DNA from: Kribbella sp. VKM Ac-2568
GTDB lineage: Bacteria > Actinomycetota > Actinomycetes > Propionibacteriales > Kribbellaceae
Assembly (NCBI RefSeq): GCF_004345365.1
Contig: NZ_SLVF01000002.1
Coordinates: forward strand, 248,001 to 312,000
Direction: 5' to 3'
Length of the DNA: 64,000 nucleotides
Part shown: one piece after another, positions 52,482 through 62,118 of the stretch
Layout of the letters: every line of letters begins with the position of its first letter
Numbering within the stretch: position 1 is the first letter of the stretch
Notes under the pieces: generated by a model
Told to the model about the DNA's origin: nothing
Seen by the model: the letters and a program-made list of their open reading frames with translations, nothing else
The model's database searches: none
Translations under genes and position numbers: made by a program

Positions 52482-54605
52482 ATGGCTGGATCAGGACGGC
52501 TCGCGGCGTTGCCTTGCGGCAAGGTGTCGAAGTGGATCGTGCTCGCGCTATGGATCGTCGCGATCGCGGTGTCCTTCGGCCCGGCAAGCAAGCTCACCGG
52601 TGCTCAGGAGAACGATGCTGTGTCCTGGTTGCCCGGCAATGCCGAGTCGACCGAGGTCCTGAAGGCCTCGGCGCAGTTCTCCTCGCCGGACGAGATCCCG
52701 GCCGTCCTCGTGTACGTGCGGGACAGCGGGATCACCCCGGCCGACCAGCAGGCGGTGGAGGCTCAGGTCGCCCAGTTCGGCCAGCTGCAGGACGTCGACC
52801 GCAAGGTGATCGGGCCGATTCCGTCCGAGGACAAGAAGGCCCTGCAGGTACTCGTGCCGATCAACGCCGGCTCAGGCGGCTGGGAAACGATCGGTGAGAG
52901 AGCCGACGACATCCGACGGATCGCGGCCGAGCGACCCGACGGACTGTCGTTCCACTTGACCGGACCTGGTGGATTCGCCGCGGACTCGCAGGAGGCCTTC
53001 GCCGGCATCGACGGCAAGCTCCTGTACTCCGCTGCGGCCGTGGTGATCATCATCCTGCTGCTCACCTACCGCAGCCCGGTGCTCTGGCTCCTGCCGCTGA
53101 TCTCCGCCGGTGTCGCCCTGTTCGCCGCGCAAGCGGTGGTCTACCTGCTGGCGACCAAGGCAGACCTCACCGTCAACGCACAGAGCGCAGGCATCCTCAC
53201 AGTGCTCGTGTTCGGCGCGGGGACGGACTATGCCCTGCTGCTGGTGGCTCGCTATCGAGAAGAACTGCGGCGGCATGAGGATCGGCATGAGGCGATGGCG
53301 TTCGCCTTGCACCGCTCGGGGCCGGCCATCATCGCCTCAGGCTCGACAGTCGTGGCCGGCATGCTTTGTCTGCTGCTGGCTTCCATGAACTCGACCCGTG
53401 GCCTCGGACCGGTCGCTGCTGTCGGCATCGTGGTCGCCTTGCTGGCCATGCTGACGCTGTTGCCCGCTCTGCTCGTCATCTCCGGCCGCTGGGTGTTCTG
53501 GCCGCTGCGGCCGACCTATGGATCCGACGACCACACCGAGACGAGCGTGTGGGGCAGGATCGGGCGGCGGATCGCAATAAGGCCACGGCTCACCTGGGTC
53601 GTCACCTCGCTGGCGCTTGGCGCCGCGTCTCTCGGCATGCTCACTCTCGACGCCAACGGGCTCACGAACGAGGAGTCCTTCACCGGTACTCCGGACTCGG
53701 TGGTCGGTGAGAAGGTCGTGGCGGAACACTTCCCGGCCGGCGCAGGCAATCCGCTGGTCGTGGTGAGCAACGCCGACAAGGCCGCGGAAGTCCGTACGGC
53801 GATGGAGTCGACGGCGGGAATCGCCTCGGTGGCCGAGCCGCGAACCGCCGGCGACCTGGCTTACCTCGAGGGCACGATGACGGATGCCGTCGACACTCAG
53901 GCGGCCAAGGACACCGTCGACCGGGTGCGAGCCGCCGTACACGCGGTTGACGGAGCCGATGCGCTCGCCGGTGGCGGAGCCGCGATCCTGCTGGACACGC
54001 AACGCGCGTCGAACCACGACAACAAGGTGATCATCCCGACCGTGCTGGGCGTGGTGCTGCTGATCCTCGCGCTGCTGCTGCGATCCCTGCTGGCCCCAGT
54101 CCTGCTGGTGGCTACGGTCGTGCTGTCCTTCGGAGCCGCCCTGGGCCTCAGCGCGTTGGTGTTCACCCACGTGCTCGGGTTCGGAGGCGCCGATCCCTCG
54201 CTGCCGTTGTTCGTCTTCGTCTTCCTGGTTGCCCTGGGCATCGACTACAACATCTTCCTGATGACCCGGGTGCACGAGGAGTCGAAGGTGTACGGAACCC
54301 GTCGCGGCGCGCTGATCGGCGTCGCCGCGACCGGTGGCGTGATCACTTCGGCCGGGCTGGTGCTGGCGGGCACGTTCGCGGTGCTGGCGACGATGCCCGT
54401 GGTGGCCTTCGCGGAGATCGGTTTCGCGGTCGCGCTCGGTGTCCTGCTGGACACGATCGTGGTCCGGTCGGTACTGGTGACGGCGCTCACCCTCGACATC
54501 GGCCGGCACATGTGGTGGCCGAGCAAGCTGGCCCAGAAGCGCGACCCGAAGCCGGGCGAGGAACTTCCCGAAGAAGAGCCCGAGCCCTCGCTCGCCGGTG
54601 GCTGA
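52482..54605 (+). CDS. MMPL-family (RND) membrane transporter
   Basis: 707 residues, two MMPL modules, each with an external loop and a five- or six-helix block: helices at about residues 185-320 (SAAAVVIIILLLTYRSPVLW, AGILTVLVFGAGTDYALLLV) and again at about 515-690 (VIIPTVLGVVLLILALLLRS, FVFLVALGIDYNIFLMTRV). The GxxxDY proton-relay motifs are intact in both. Exports lipids or hydrophobic compounds by proton motive force. No adjacent regulator or lipid-synthesis gene, so the cargo is unknown. The first helix has a short, basic N-terminus. Confidence 0.92.
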   Translation: MAGSGRLAALPCGKVSKWIVLALWIVAIAVSFGPASKLTGAQENDAVSWLPGNAESTEVLKASAQFSSPDEIPAVLVYVRDSGITPADQQAVEAQVAQFGQLQDVDRKVIGPIPSEDKKALQVLVPINAGSGGWETIGERADDIRRIAAERPDGLSFHLTGPGGFAADSQEAFAGIDGKLLYSAAAVVIIILLLTYRSPVLWLLPLISAGVALFAAQAVVYLLATKADLTVNAQSAGILTVLVFGAGTDYALLLVARYREELRRHEDRHEAMAFALHRSGPAIIASGSTVVAGMLCLLLASMNSTRGLGPVAAVGIVVALLAMLTLLPALLVISGRWVFWPLRPTYGSDDHTETSVWGRIGRRIAIRPRLTWVVTSLALGAASLGMLTLDANGLTNEESFTGTPDSVVGEKVVAEHFPAGAGNPLVVVSNADKAAEVRTAMESTAGIASVAEPRTAGDLAYLEGTMTDAVDTQAAKDTVDRVRAAVHAVDGADALAGGGAAILLDTQRASNHDNKVIIPTVLGVVLLILALLLRSLLAPVLLVATVVLSFGAALGLSALVFTHVLGFGGADPSLPLFVFVFLVALGIDYNIFLMTRVHEESKVYGTRRGALIGVAATGGVITSAGLVLAGTFAVLATMPVVAFAEIGFAVALGVLLDTIVVRSVLVTALTLDIGRHMWWPSKLAQKRDPKPGEELPEEEPEPSLAGG

Positions 54606-54614
54606 TCTACTGGT

Positions 54615-54809
54615 TCAGCGCTCGCTGGCGGGGAGTTGGAGGTGGGCCCAGACGGCGCGCCAGACTGTTTTGGCGTGCTCGCCCTGGGCCAATGCCTCGG
54701 CGACCGTGCGGCCGCCGAGCTCACTCACCACCTGGGTCTCGGCCCAGGTCCGCGAGTAGGCAGGACCGAGATGGTGGTCCATCCGGTCCCAGAATTCCGT
54801 CAGTCTCAT
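54615..54809 (-). CDS. DUF3046 protein
   Basis: 64 residues: MRLTEFWDRMDHHLGPAYSR at the start and KTVWRAVWAHLQLPASER at the end, the whole-length pattern of DUF3046, a small protein found near recA in actinobacteria (Rv2738c in M. tuberculosis). Function unknown. Its start overlaps the stop of the LppM-like gene, so they are co-translated. Here it is separated from recA by the plus-strand block of three genes. Confidence 0.88.
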   Translation of the reverse strand: MRLTEFWDRMDHHLGPAYSRTWAETQVVSELGGRTVAEALAQGEHAKTVWRAVWAHLQLPASER

Positions 54810-55996
54810 GCCTGCCCGTCATCGTCCGGCGGCTGGTTCCAGCCGCCCTGCTGTCCACTTTGCTGCCCGCCGTGCGGCGGCTGACCCCAACCACCCTGAG
54901 CCTGCCCACTCTGACCCTGCCCGCCCGGTCCCTGCCCAGGCTGCCCCTGCTGCGGCGGCTGTCCGCCCTGCGGAGGCGGTCCCTGGTGCGGAGGCTGCTG
55001 GTGTGGCGGGCCTTGCTGGGGCTGACCCCAACCGCCGCCCTGACCCTGCCCAGGCTGTCCACCCTGAGGCGGCCCTTGCGGCGGTCCCTGCTGCGGTTGC
55101 GGACCCCACTGGCCCGGCTGACCCTGCTGCGGCGGACCCTGCTGAGGTTGCCCAGGGTACTGCCCCGGCCCCGGCTGCCCGTACTGCTGTGGCGGCCCGT
55201 ACGGCCCCTGCTCACCGTATCCACCCGGCTGCTGGCCATACGGCCCCTGCTGCCCGTACGGACCAGGCTGGCCCGGCTGGCCGCCGTACTGGGGTCCCCA
55301 CTGGCCCGGCTGCGGCTGGCCCGGGTACTGCCCGTACTGACCTGGGTATTGCGCCTGGGCAGCGTTCCGGCGGCCGCGGAGTACGAAGTACGCCACAGCA
55401 GCGGCGGCCAACGCCACCAGCACGATGATCAGGATGATGGCCCAGAGCGGGAAACCGGCGCTCGAGTTCGACGTCAGGGAGACGTTGCCCAGCTTCTCCA
55501 CGCTGTCGTACGTCGCGGTGCGGCCGCTCACCTGGGCGCCCGGGTCGTGCTCCAGGATCTTGCCCGGCATGGTGATCTTGAAGTTGATCACCGGCTGGCT
55601 GCCGGTCGGCATGCTGCCCAGGTTCATGTCCTTGACGCTGACCATGAACTTGTCGCCGTCCTTGCGGAAGCTCACGCCGTCGCCGGTCGAGCTGCCCATC
55701 TTGCTGAACGGCACCTTGTCGAAGGTGCACTCGGAACCGACGTACTTGTCGTCCTCGAAGGCTTTGCAGGTGACACCCTCGGTGTCCGACCCCTTGATCC
55801 CGTCCTCGACCTGCTGCCGGATCTTGTCCAGCGACTGCCCACTGGTCTGGACCAGTTGCTTGTCGATCCCGAGCGTCATGCTGCCCGAGACGGTCTCGTC
55901 GGTGTTCACCTCGAGGTCGGCATCCAGCTTCACGCAGCCGGTCAGAGCGAACAGACAGGCCACGACGACGAGTGCGGTACGCACGCGGTTCAGCAT
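54806..55996 (-). CDS. LppM-like lipoprotein with C-terminal Gln/Pro/Gly-rich tail
   Basis: 396 residues. N-terminal signal with lipobox LFALTGC (lipidated Cys near residue 21). Residues about 22-190 form an LppM/DUF3153-like external domain (GSMTLGIDKQLVQTSGQSLD, VSGRTATYDSVEKLGNVSLT), then one transmembrane helix (PLWAIILIIVLVALAAAAVA) and about 150 residues of QYPGQ/GQPGQ/QQGPP repeats in the cytoplasm. A lipid anchor and a downstream helix in one protein is the known LppM layout. Two ATG starts, 55996 and 56008; the former gives the shorter signal. Function in envelope or lipid handling is inferred. Confidence 0.85.
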   Translation of the reverse strand: MLNRVRTALVVVACLFALTGCVKLDADLEVNTDETVSGSMTLGIDKQLVQTSGQSLDKIRQQVEDGIKGSDTEGVTCKAFEDDKYVGSECTFDKVPFSKMGSSTGDGVSFRKDGDKFMVSVKDMNLGSMPTGSQPVINFKITMPGKILEHDPGAQVSGRTATYDSVEKLGNVSLTSNSSAGFPLWAIILIIVLVALAAAAVAYFVLRGRRNAAQAQYPGQYGQYPGQPQPGQWGPQYGGQPGQPGPYGQQGPYGQQPGGYGEQGPYGPPQQYGQPGPGQYPGQPQQGPPQQGQPGQWGPQPQQGPPQGPPQGGQPGQGQGGGWGQPQQGPPHQQPPHQGPPPQGGQPPQQGQPGQGPGGQGQSGQAQGGWGQPPHGGQQSGQQGGWNQPPDDDGQA

Positions 55997-56076
55997 GTCT
56001 CCGATCATTCCAGAAGCAGGGGACAATGCTCTGTCCGGTGTCAGCCCTCCGAGAACTGTCGGTGGCACCCGGCAAG

Positions 56077-59000
56077 ATGGGGATCGTGCAGAGACCCACC
56101 GCGTTCAGCCGCTTCTCGCCCGCCACCCGGGCGTGGTTCGGCGACGTCTTCGAGGCGGCCACCCCGGCCCAGCTCGAGGCGTGGGACGCCATCACCGCGG
56201 GCCGGGACGCGCTGGTGGTCGCCCCGACCGGTTCCGGCAAGACCCTGGCCGCCTTCCTCTGGGCGCTCGACCGGCTGGCCACCACTCCTCCTCCGACGGA
56301 TCCGAAGCTGCGCTGCCGGGTGCTTTACGTGTCACCGCTGAAGGCTCTGGCGGTCGATGTCGAGCGCAACCTGCGAGCTCCGCTGATCGGAATCCGCGAG
56401 ACCGCCCGGCGGCTCGGCGAGGCTCCGCTCGACGTGGAGGTCGCGGTGCGCTCCGGCGACACCCCGGCCAACGAACGCAGGCGCTTCGCCACGAAGCCGT
56501 CCGACGTACTGATCACCACTCCCGAGTCGCTGTTCCTGCTGCTCACCTCGCAAGCCCGCGAGTCGCTGAAGGGCGTCGAGACGGTGATCGTCGACGAGGT
56601 GCACGCGGTCGCCGGCACCAAGCGCGGCGCCCATCTCGCCCTCACCCTCGAGCGGCTCGATGCGCTGCTGCCCAAGCCGGCGCAGCGGATCGGCCTGTCC
56701 GCGACCGTCCGGCCGGTCGAGGAGGTCGCCCGCTTCCTCGGCGGCGAGCGGCCCGTCACGGTGGTCCAGCCCAAGTTCACCAAGCAGTGGGATCTCAGTG
56801 TCGTCGTGCCGGTCGAGGACATGGCCGAGCTCGCAAACACCGAGATCGAGGTCTCCGGCCCAGCCGCCGGGCCGCCTAAGCATGCCTCGATCTGGCCGCA
56901 TGTCGAGGAGCATGTCTTCGACCTGATCTCGGCCCACCGCTCCACCATCGTCTTCTCCAACTCACGTCGCCTCGCTGAGCGGCTCACCGCACGGCTGAAC
57001 GAGATCGCTGCCGAGCGGGCGGAGCTGGAGTTGCCTGACGCAGGCTCACCCGCGCAACTCATGGCTCAGTCGGGTGCGTCCCTCGCAGCACCGCCTTTGA
57101 TCGCCCGGGCCCACCACGGCTCGGTCAGCAAGGAGCAGCGCGCGCTGATCGAGGCAGACCTGAAGTCCGGGCGACTGCCCTGCGTGGTCGCGACCAGCAG
57201 CCTCGAGCTCGGCATCGACATGGGCGCGGTCGACCTGGTGATCCAGGTCGAGGCGCCGCCGTCCGTGGCAAGCGGTCTGCAGCGGGTCGGCCGCGCCGGG
57301 CACCAGGTCGGCGCGACCTCGCGAGGTGTGCTGTTCCCGAAGTTCCGCGGCGACCTGGTCGACACGGCCGTGGTGGTCCAGCGGATGCGCGACGGCCTGA
57401 TCGAGAGCCTGCACATCCCGGCCAACCCACTCGACGTACTCGCCCAGCAGATCGTCTCGATCGTTGCCCTCGACACCATCGATGTGGACGAGCTCTATGC
57501 CCTCGTACGCCGGTGCGCCCCGTTCGCCACGTTGCCGCGTTCGGCGTACGACGGGGTGCTCGACATGTTGTCCGGGCGCTATCCGTCGGACGAGTTCGCG
57601 GAGCTCCGGCCGCGGATCGTGTTCGACCGGGTCAGCGGCGAGATCTCCGGCCGGCCGGGGGCTCAGCGCCTGGCGGTGACCAGCGGCGGCACGATCCCCG
57701 ACCGCGGCCTGTTCGGCGTCTTCCTGGTCGGCGAGTCCACCAACCACCGCGTCGGTGAGCTTGACGAGGAGATGGTCTACGAGTCGCGGGTCGGCGACGT
57801 CTTCACCCTGGGCGCGTCGAGCTGGCGGATCGAGGACATCACCCACGATCGGGTGCTGGTCTCACCGGCTCCCGGTCAACCAGGGCGGCTCCCGTTCTGG
57901 AAGGGCGATGCCGTCGGGCGTCCGGCCGAGCTGGGCGCTGCCACCGGCGCCTTCGTCCGGACGATGGCCTCGCTGCCACAAGCCAAGGCAGTCAAACGCG
58001 CACGCGACGCCGGCTTGGACGAGTACGCGGCAAACAACCTGGTCGCCTATCTCGCCGAGCAGCGCGAGGCCACCAGCCGGATCCCGGACGACATCACCAT
58101 CCTGGTCGAGCGGTTCCGCGACGAGCTGGGCGACTGGCGCGTCTGCATCCACTCGCCGTACGGCGGTCAGGTGCACGGCCCCTGGGCTCTGGCGATCGCC
58201 GCCCGCCTGCGGGAGCGGTACGGGATGGACGCGCAGTCCGTCTCCGGTGACGACGGGATCGTGCTGCGCCTGCCGGAGACCGACGAGGCACCGCCGGGTG
58301 CGGATCTGGTGCTGTTCGACCCGGCCGAGATCGAGGATCTGGTCACCGCTGAGGTCGGCGGATCGGCCTTGTTCGCCGCGCGGTTCCGTGAGTGTGCGGC
58401 GCGGGCGCTGCTACTCCCCCGGCGCAATCCGGGCAAGCGATCCCCGCTGTGGCAGCAGCGTCAGCGGTCGGCGCAGCTCCTCAGCGTCGCCAGCAAGTAC
58501 GGCTCGTTCCCGATCGTGCTCGAGACGCTGCGGGAAGTCCTGCAGGACGTGTATGACCTGACCGCGCTGAAGGATCTCCTGACCGGGATCGGCGAGCGCC
58601 GGATCTCCGTGGTCGAGGTCGAGACGCCCGAGGCCTCGCCGTTCGCGAAGTCTCTGCTGTTCGGCTACGTGGGCGCCTTCATGTATGAGGGCGACACCCC
58701 GCTCGCCGAGAAGCGCGCGGCCGCCCTCTCCCTGGACCAGGGGTTGCTGGCGGAGCTGCTGGGCCGGACCGAGCTGCGCGAACTCCTCGACGCAGAGGTC
58801 GTACTGCGCACCGAGGCCGAACTGCAGCGCCTGGCGGAAGACCGTCGAGCCCGCGATGCCGAAGGCCTGTTCGACGTACTACGGCTGGTCGGGCCGCTGT
58901 CGATCTCCGAGGCTTCGCAGCGTTGTGTGGACGGCTCGGACGCCGAGGCCTGGTTGACCGACCTTGCCGCTGCCCGGCGAGTGGTCCGTGTGCGGATCGC

Positions 59001-60669
59001 GGGCGAGCACCGCTGGGCCGTGGTGGAGGACGTCGCCCGGCTGCGCGACGCCCTCGGAGTACCGCTGCCTCCGGGTGTCGCCGAGGCTCACGCCGAATCT
59101 GTCGCGGATCCGCTGGGCGATCTGGTATCTCGTTATGCCCGCACACATGGCCCATTCCGCGCGATCGACCTTGCCACCCACCTCGGGATCGGCGTGGCTG
59201 TGGTGACGGATGCGCTGCGGCGGTTGGCGGCTGCCGGGCGGGTGGTCGAAGGCGAATTCCTGCCTGGCGGCATCGCGATGGAGTGGTGCGACTCGGAGAT
59301 CCTCCGGCTGCTCCGCCGTCGTTCCCTCGCTGCGCTCCGCAAGGAGGTCGAGCCTGTCGATCCCGCCGCGCTGGCGCGCTTCCTGCCTGCCTGGCAGGGA
59401 ATCACCAGCAGCCGCGGCCGTGGGTACGACGTGCTGCTGGGCGCCGTTGAGCAGCTGGCGGGTTGTGCTGTGCCCGCGTCGGCCCTGGAGTCGATCGTGT
59501 TGCCGTCACGCGTCCCCGGGTACCAGCCGTCCATGTTGGATGAGCTGACTGCGACGGGCGAGGTGGTTTGGGCGGGCTCGGGTTCGCTGCCGGGCACGGA
59601 CGGCTGGGTCTCGTTGCATCTCGCGGACAACTGCGATCTGACGCTGCCCGATCCGGATCCCGCCTTCGAGCTTGGTGAGACCCACCAGGCTGTGCTCGAC
59701 GCGCTGTCGGGCGGAGGGGCGTTCTTCTTCCGGCAACTGAGCGACGTGGTCGGCGCGAGTGCCGGCGTGGTCGATGACGAGACGCTGGTCGGTGTCCTCT
59801 GGGATCTGGTCTGGGCGGGGCACCTGACCAACGACACGCTGGCCCCGGTGCGCTCCCTGGTCGGCGGCGGCCGAGGCAGCCACCGAACCCGCCGTACTCC
59901 GCCCCGCCCGCGCCCGGGTCGTCCGACCCGGCCAGGGCGGCCCGCCATGCCATCGCGGAGTGGTCCGCCCACGGCAGGCGGCCGCTGGTCTCTGCTGCCT
60001 GAGCGGAACCCGGATGCCACCAGACGCGCTCATGCCGCGGCGGAGACACTGCTCGACCGCTACGGGATCGTCACTCGCGGCTCGGTGATCACCGAGCGGA
60101 CGCCGGGTGGATTCGCCGCGGTCTACAAGGTGCTGAGCGCGTTCGAGGAGTCTGGACGCTGCCGTCGCGGGTACTTCGTGGCGGGGCTCGGTGCGGCGCA
60201 GTTCGCCTTGCCTGGCGCGGTGGATCGCTTGCGGGCGATGGCTGAGCTTCCGACCAGCGCGCCGAACTCCGCGGCCGGGAGGCGTAAGGAGGAGCCGGCG
60301 GCGCGGGCCGTAGTACTGGCTGCTTCCGATCCGGCGAATCCCTATGGTGCGGCGCTGCCGTGGCCCGAGCGGGAGAACGCGGGTGGTCATCGACCGGGGC
60401 GCAAGGCGGGCGCTCTGGTGATGCTCGTGGACGGGCGGCTGATCGTCTACGTCGAGCGCGGCGGGCGGACCGTGCTCAGCTTCACCGAAGACCCGGACCT
60501 GCTGCAGCCTGCTGTAGATGCGCTCGCGCTTGCGATCAGGGACGGCCATCTCGGCAAGCTCAGCGTCGAGACCGCGGACGGCGAGCAGGTGCGGCACACG
60601 GCCTTCGGGGATGCCCTGGCGAAGGCTGGGTTCCACGCGACGCCACGCGGACTGCGGCTCCGGGCCTGA
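56077..60669 (+). CDS. lhr: Large ATP-dependent helicase Lhr
   Basis: About 1530 residues, the full actinobacterial length (Lhr-Core plus C-terminal extension). Motif I APTGSGKTLAAFLWAL (about 50), motif II VDEVHAVAGTKRGAHLALTL, motif III SATVRPVEEVARFLGG, motif IV-VI region HHGSVSKEQRALIEADLKSG, ATSSLELGIDMGAVDLVIQV and QRVGRAGHQVGATSRG. The long C-terminal part includes winged-helix-like segments. 3'-5' DNA and RNA:DNA translocase in DNA repair. In mycobacteria lhr sits beside nei2 and is induced by DNA damage; the same pairing is seen here. The start may be ATG 56077 or GTG 56086. Confidence 0.95.
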   Translation: MGIVQRPTAFSRFSPATRAWFGDVFEAATPAQLEAWDAITAGRDALVVAPTGSGKTLAAFLWALDRLATTPPPTDPKLRCRVLYVSPLKALAVDVERNLRAPLIGIRETARRLGEAPLDVEVAVRSGDTPANERRRFATKPSDVLITTPESLFLLLTSQARESLKGVETVIVDEVHAVAGTKRGAHLALTLERLDALLPKPAQRIGLSATVRPVEEVARFLGGERPVTVVQPKFTKQWDLSVVVPVEDMAELANTEIEVSGPAAGPPKHASIWPHVEEHVFDLISAHRSTIVFSNSRRLAERLTARLNEIAAERAELELPDAGSPAQLMAQSGASLAAPPLIARAHHGSVSKEQRALIEADLKSGRLPCVVATSSLELGIDMGAVDLVIQVEAPPSVASGLQRVGRAGHQVGATSRGVLFPKFRGDLVDTAVVVQRMRDGLIESLHIPANPLDVLAQQIVSIVALDTIDVDELYALVRRCAPFATLPRSAYDGVLDMLSGRYPSDEFAELRPRIVFDRVSGEISGRPGAQRLAVTSGGTIPDRGLFGVFLVGESTNHRVGELDEEMVYESRVGDVFTLGASSWRIEDITHDRVLVSPAPGQPGRLPFWKGDAVGRPAELGAATGAFVRTMASLPQAKAVKRARDAGLDEYAANNLVAYLAEQREATSRIPDDITILVERFRDELGDWRVCIHSPYGGQVHGPWALAIAARLRERYGMDAQSVSGDDGIVLRLPETDEAPPGADLVLFDPAEIEDLVTAEVGGSALFAARFRECAARALLLPRRNPGKRSPLWQQRQRSAQLLSVASKYGSFPIVLETLREVLQDVYDLTALKDLLTGIGERRISVVEVETPEASPFAKSLLFGYVGAFMYEGDTPLAEKRAAALSLDQGLLAELLGRTELRELLDAEVVLRTEAELQRLAEDRRARDAEGLFDVLRLVGPLSISEASQRCVDGSDAEAWLTDLAAARRVVRVRIAGEHRWAVVEDVARLRDALGVPLPPGVAEAHAESVADPLGDLVSRYARTHGPFRAIDLATHLGIGVAVVTDALRRLAAAGRVVEGEFLPGGIAMEWCDSEILRLLRRRSLAALRKEVEPVDPAALARFLPAWQGITSSRGRGYDVLLGAVEQLAGCAVPASALESIVLPSRVPGYQPSMLDELTATGEVVWAGSGSLPGTDGWVSLHLADNCDLTLPDPDPAFELGETHQAVLDALSGGGAFFFRQLSDVVGASAGVVDDETLVGVLWDLVWAGHLTNDTLAPVRSLVGGGRGSHRTRRTPPRPRPGRPTRPGRPAMPSRSGPPTAGGRWSLLPERNPDATRRAHAAAETLLDRYGIVTRGSVITERTPGGFAAVYKVLSAFEESGRCRRGYFVAGLGAAQFALPGAVDRLRAMAELPTSAPNSAAGRRKEEPAARAVVLAASDPANPYGAALPWPERENAGGHRPGRKAGALVMLVDGRLIVYVERGGRTVLSFTEDPDLLQPAVDALALAIRDGHLGKLSVETADGEQVRHTAFGDALAKAGFHATPRGLRLRA

Positions 60670-60693
60670 GCCATGTCTGAGGGGGATTGAGCC

Positions 60694-61479
60694 GTGCCTG
60701 AAGGAGATACCGTCTGGCGCGCTTGCAAGCGTCTCAACGAGGCCCTGGGCGGTCGGGAGCTGACGCGGACCGACTTCCGGGTGCCGTCCCTGGCGACAGC
60801 CGACCTCGGCGGGAGCACGATGACGGAAGTCGTTGCGCGCGGCAAGCATCTCCTGATGCGGGTGTCGGATGGGCTGACGATCCACAGTCACCTCCGGATG
60901 GATGGCAGTTGGCATCTGTACCGCCCTGGTGAGTCCTGGAAGGGCGGCCCGGACTTCCAGATCAGGGTCGTGCTGGAGACCGCTGATTGGGTGGCCGTCG
61001 GGTATCGGCTGCCGGTGCTCGAACTCGTCGAGACGGAGAAGGAGGACACGGTGGTGGGGCACCTCGGCCCCGACCTGCTATCCCCCGATTTCGACCGGTC
61101 CCTCGCGATCGCCAACCTCGCCGCCGAACCCGAACGAACTATCAGTGAAGCATTGCTGGACCAGCGGAACCTGGCCGGGATCGGGAACTTCTATCGCACC
61201 GAGGTCTGCTTCCTCCTGGGGCTGCACCCGTGGCGCCCGGTGTCATCCGTGGATCTCGGTGCGGCGGTGGACCTCAGTCGCCGCCTGCTGAAGTCGAACC
61301 TGCGGCGCGCCGCTCAGGTGGCTACCGGCGTGGATCGTCCGGGTCAGCGGACCTGGGTCTTCGAGCGCGCCGGAAAGCAGTGCCGGCGGTGCGGGACGAC
61401 GATCCAGACTGCCCACATCGGCGAGCCGCCCCAGGACCGCGTCAGCTACTGGTGCCCCACTTGCCAGCCTGAGCTCTGA
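60694..61479 (+). CDS. nei2: Endonuclease VIII-like DNA glycosylase (Nei2 type)
   Basis: 261 residues. Removes oxidised bases and nicks the strand. The N-terminus PEGDTVWRACKRLNEALGGR has the catalytic Pro2 and Glu3 (numbering with the GTG start), K in RGKHLLMRVSDGLTIHSHLR, the H2TH motif ISEALLDQRNLAGIGNFYRT and a four-cysteine zinc finger (CRRCGTTIQ and YWCPTCQ). PEGDT rather than PELPE makes it Nei-like, not Fpg. It begins 24 bp after lhr and is co-transcribed with it. Confidence 0.94.
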   Translation: MPEGDTVWRACKRLNEALGGRELTRTDFRVPSLATADLGGSTMTEVVARGKHLLMRVSDGLTIHSHLRMDGSWHLYRPGESWKGGPDFQIRVVLETADWVAVGYRLPVLELVETEKEDTVVGHLGPDLLSPDFDRSLAIANLAAEPERTISEALLDQRNLAGIGNFYRTEVCFLLGLHPWRPVSSVDLGAAVDLSRRLLKSNLRRAAQVATGVDRPGQRTWVFERAGKQCRRCGTTIQTAHIGEPPQDRVSYWCPTCQPEL

Positions 61480-61549
61480 CCTCGGCTGCCCTGGCGTCTG
61501 TGGATAACCCCGCGGCACCGGCGAGATGACGGATATCTTCTCTGTCGAA

Positions 61550-61565
61550 TCGAACATCTGTTCGA
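61550..61565 (+). promoter_or_regulatory. Perfect LexA (SOS) box before the DUF4262 gene
   Basis: TCGAACATCTGTTCGA, the full 6-4-6 palindrome of the actinobacterial SOS consensus. It lies 18 bp before the ATG at 61584, within the expected promoter/leader space, and downstream of the nei2 stop at 61479. A LexA dimer here would repress only the DUF4262 gene, not lhr-nei2, unless the latter is read through. Confidence 0.85.
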
Positions 61566-61583
61566 CCTGAGGAGGAGAAGACC

Positions 61584-62015
61584 ATGTGCGACGTGTGCGG
61601 CGGCATCACGAACGACGAGTACCTGCAGCGACTCGTGGACAGCATCCGGACGCACGGCTGGACCGTGCAGTTCATCGAGGGTGACGACCAACGGAATCCG
61701 GCCTTCGCCTACACGCTCGGGCTCAGCCTGCGGGGTCATCCGGAGTTCATCACGTTCAACTGCCGGCCGGAGTCCGTCCAAGGCGACCTCGGACCGCTCG
61801 TCCGGGCCGTGCTCGACGGGGAGCGCTTCGACGAGGGTGATGACCTGAGCCGGTTCTACCCGACTGGGCAGAAGCCGCAGTTGCTCCGCTTTCCCGACTC
61901 CACGACCCACCTCTATACGGCGAACGGGATGTTCAGACGCGCCGGAGATCCGCCGATCCAGGCGTTGCAGTTCGTCTGGCCGAGCAACATGGCCTGGATG
62001 GGCGGCAACCGATGA
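61584..62015 (+). CDS. DUF4262 protein under a LexA box
   Basis: 143 residues. Begins MCDVCGGITNDEYLQRLVDS and continues HGWTVQFIEGDDQRNPAFAY, TLGLSLRGHPEFITFNCRPE: the DUF4262 pattern with an initial CxxC. Function unknown. The GAGGAGGAG eight bases upstream is a strong ribosome-binding site. A perfect SOS box lies immediately upstream, so it should be induced by DNA damage. The CDVC could bind metal. Confidence 0.85.
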   Translation: MCDVCGGITNDEYLQRLVDSIRTHGWTVQFIEGDDQRNPAFAYTLGLSLRGHPEFITFNCRPESVQGDLGPLVRAVLDGERFDEGDDLSRFYPTGQKPQLLRFPDSTTHLYTANGMFRRAGDPPIQALQFVWPSNMAWMGGNR

Positions 62016-62118
62016 ACCGCGCAGGAGAAGCCAAGCCGCAAGGCAGGCCCAGCGTCAGGCCGGACCGGCGGTCAGGCGCGGGCACTACCGCGAGTCAGGC
62101 CGTGAGCAATGCCGCGAT

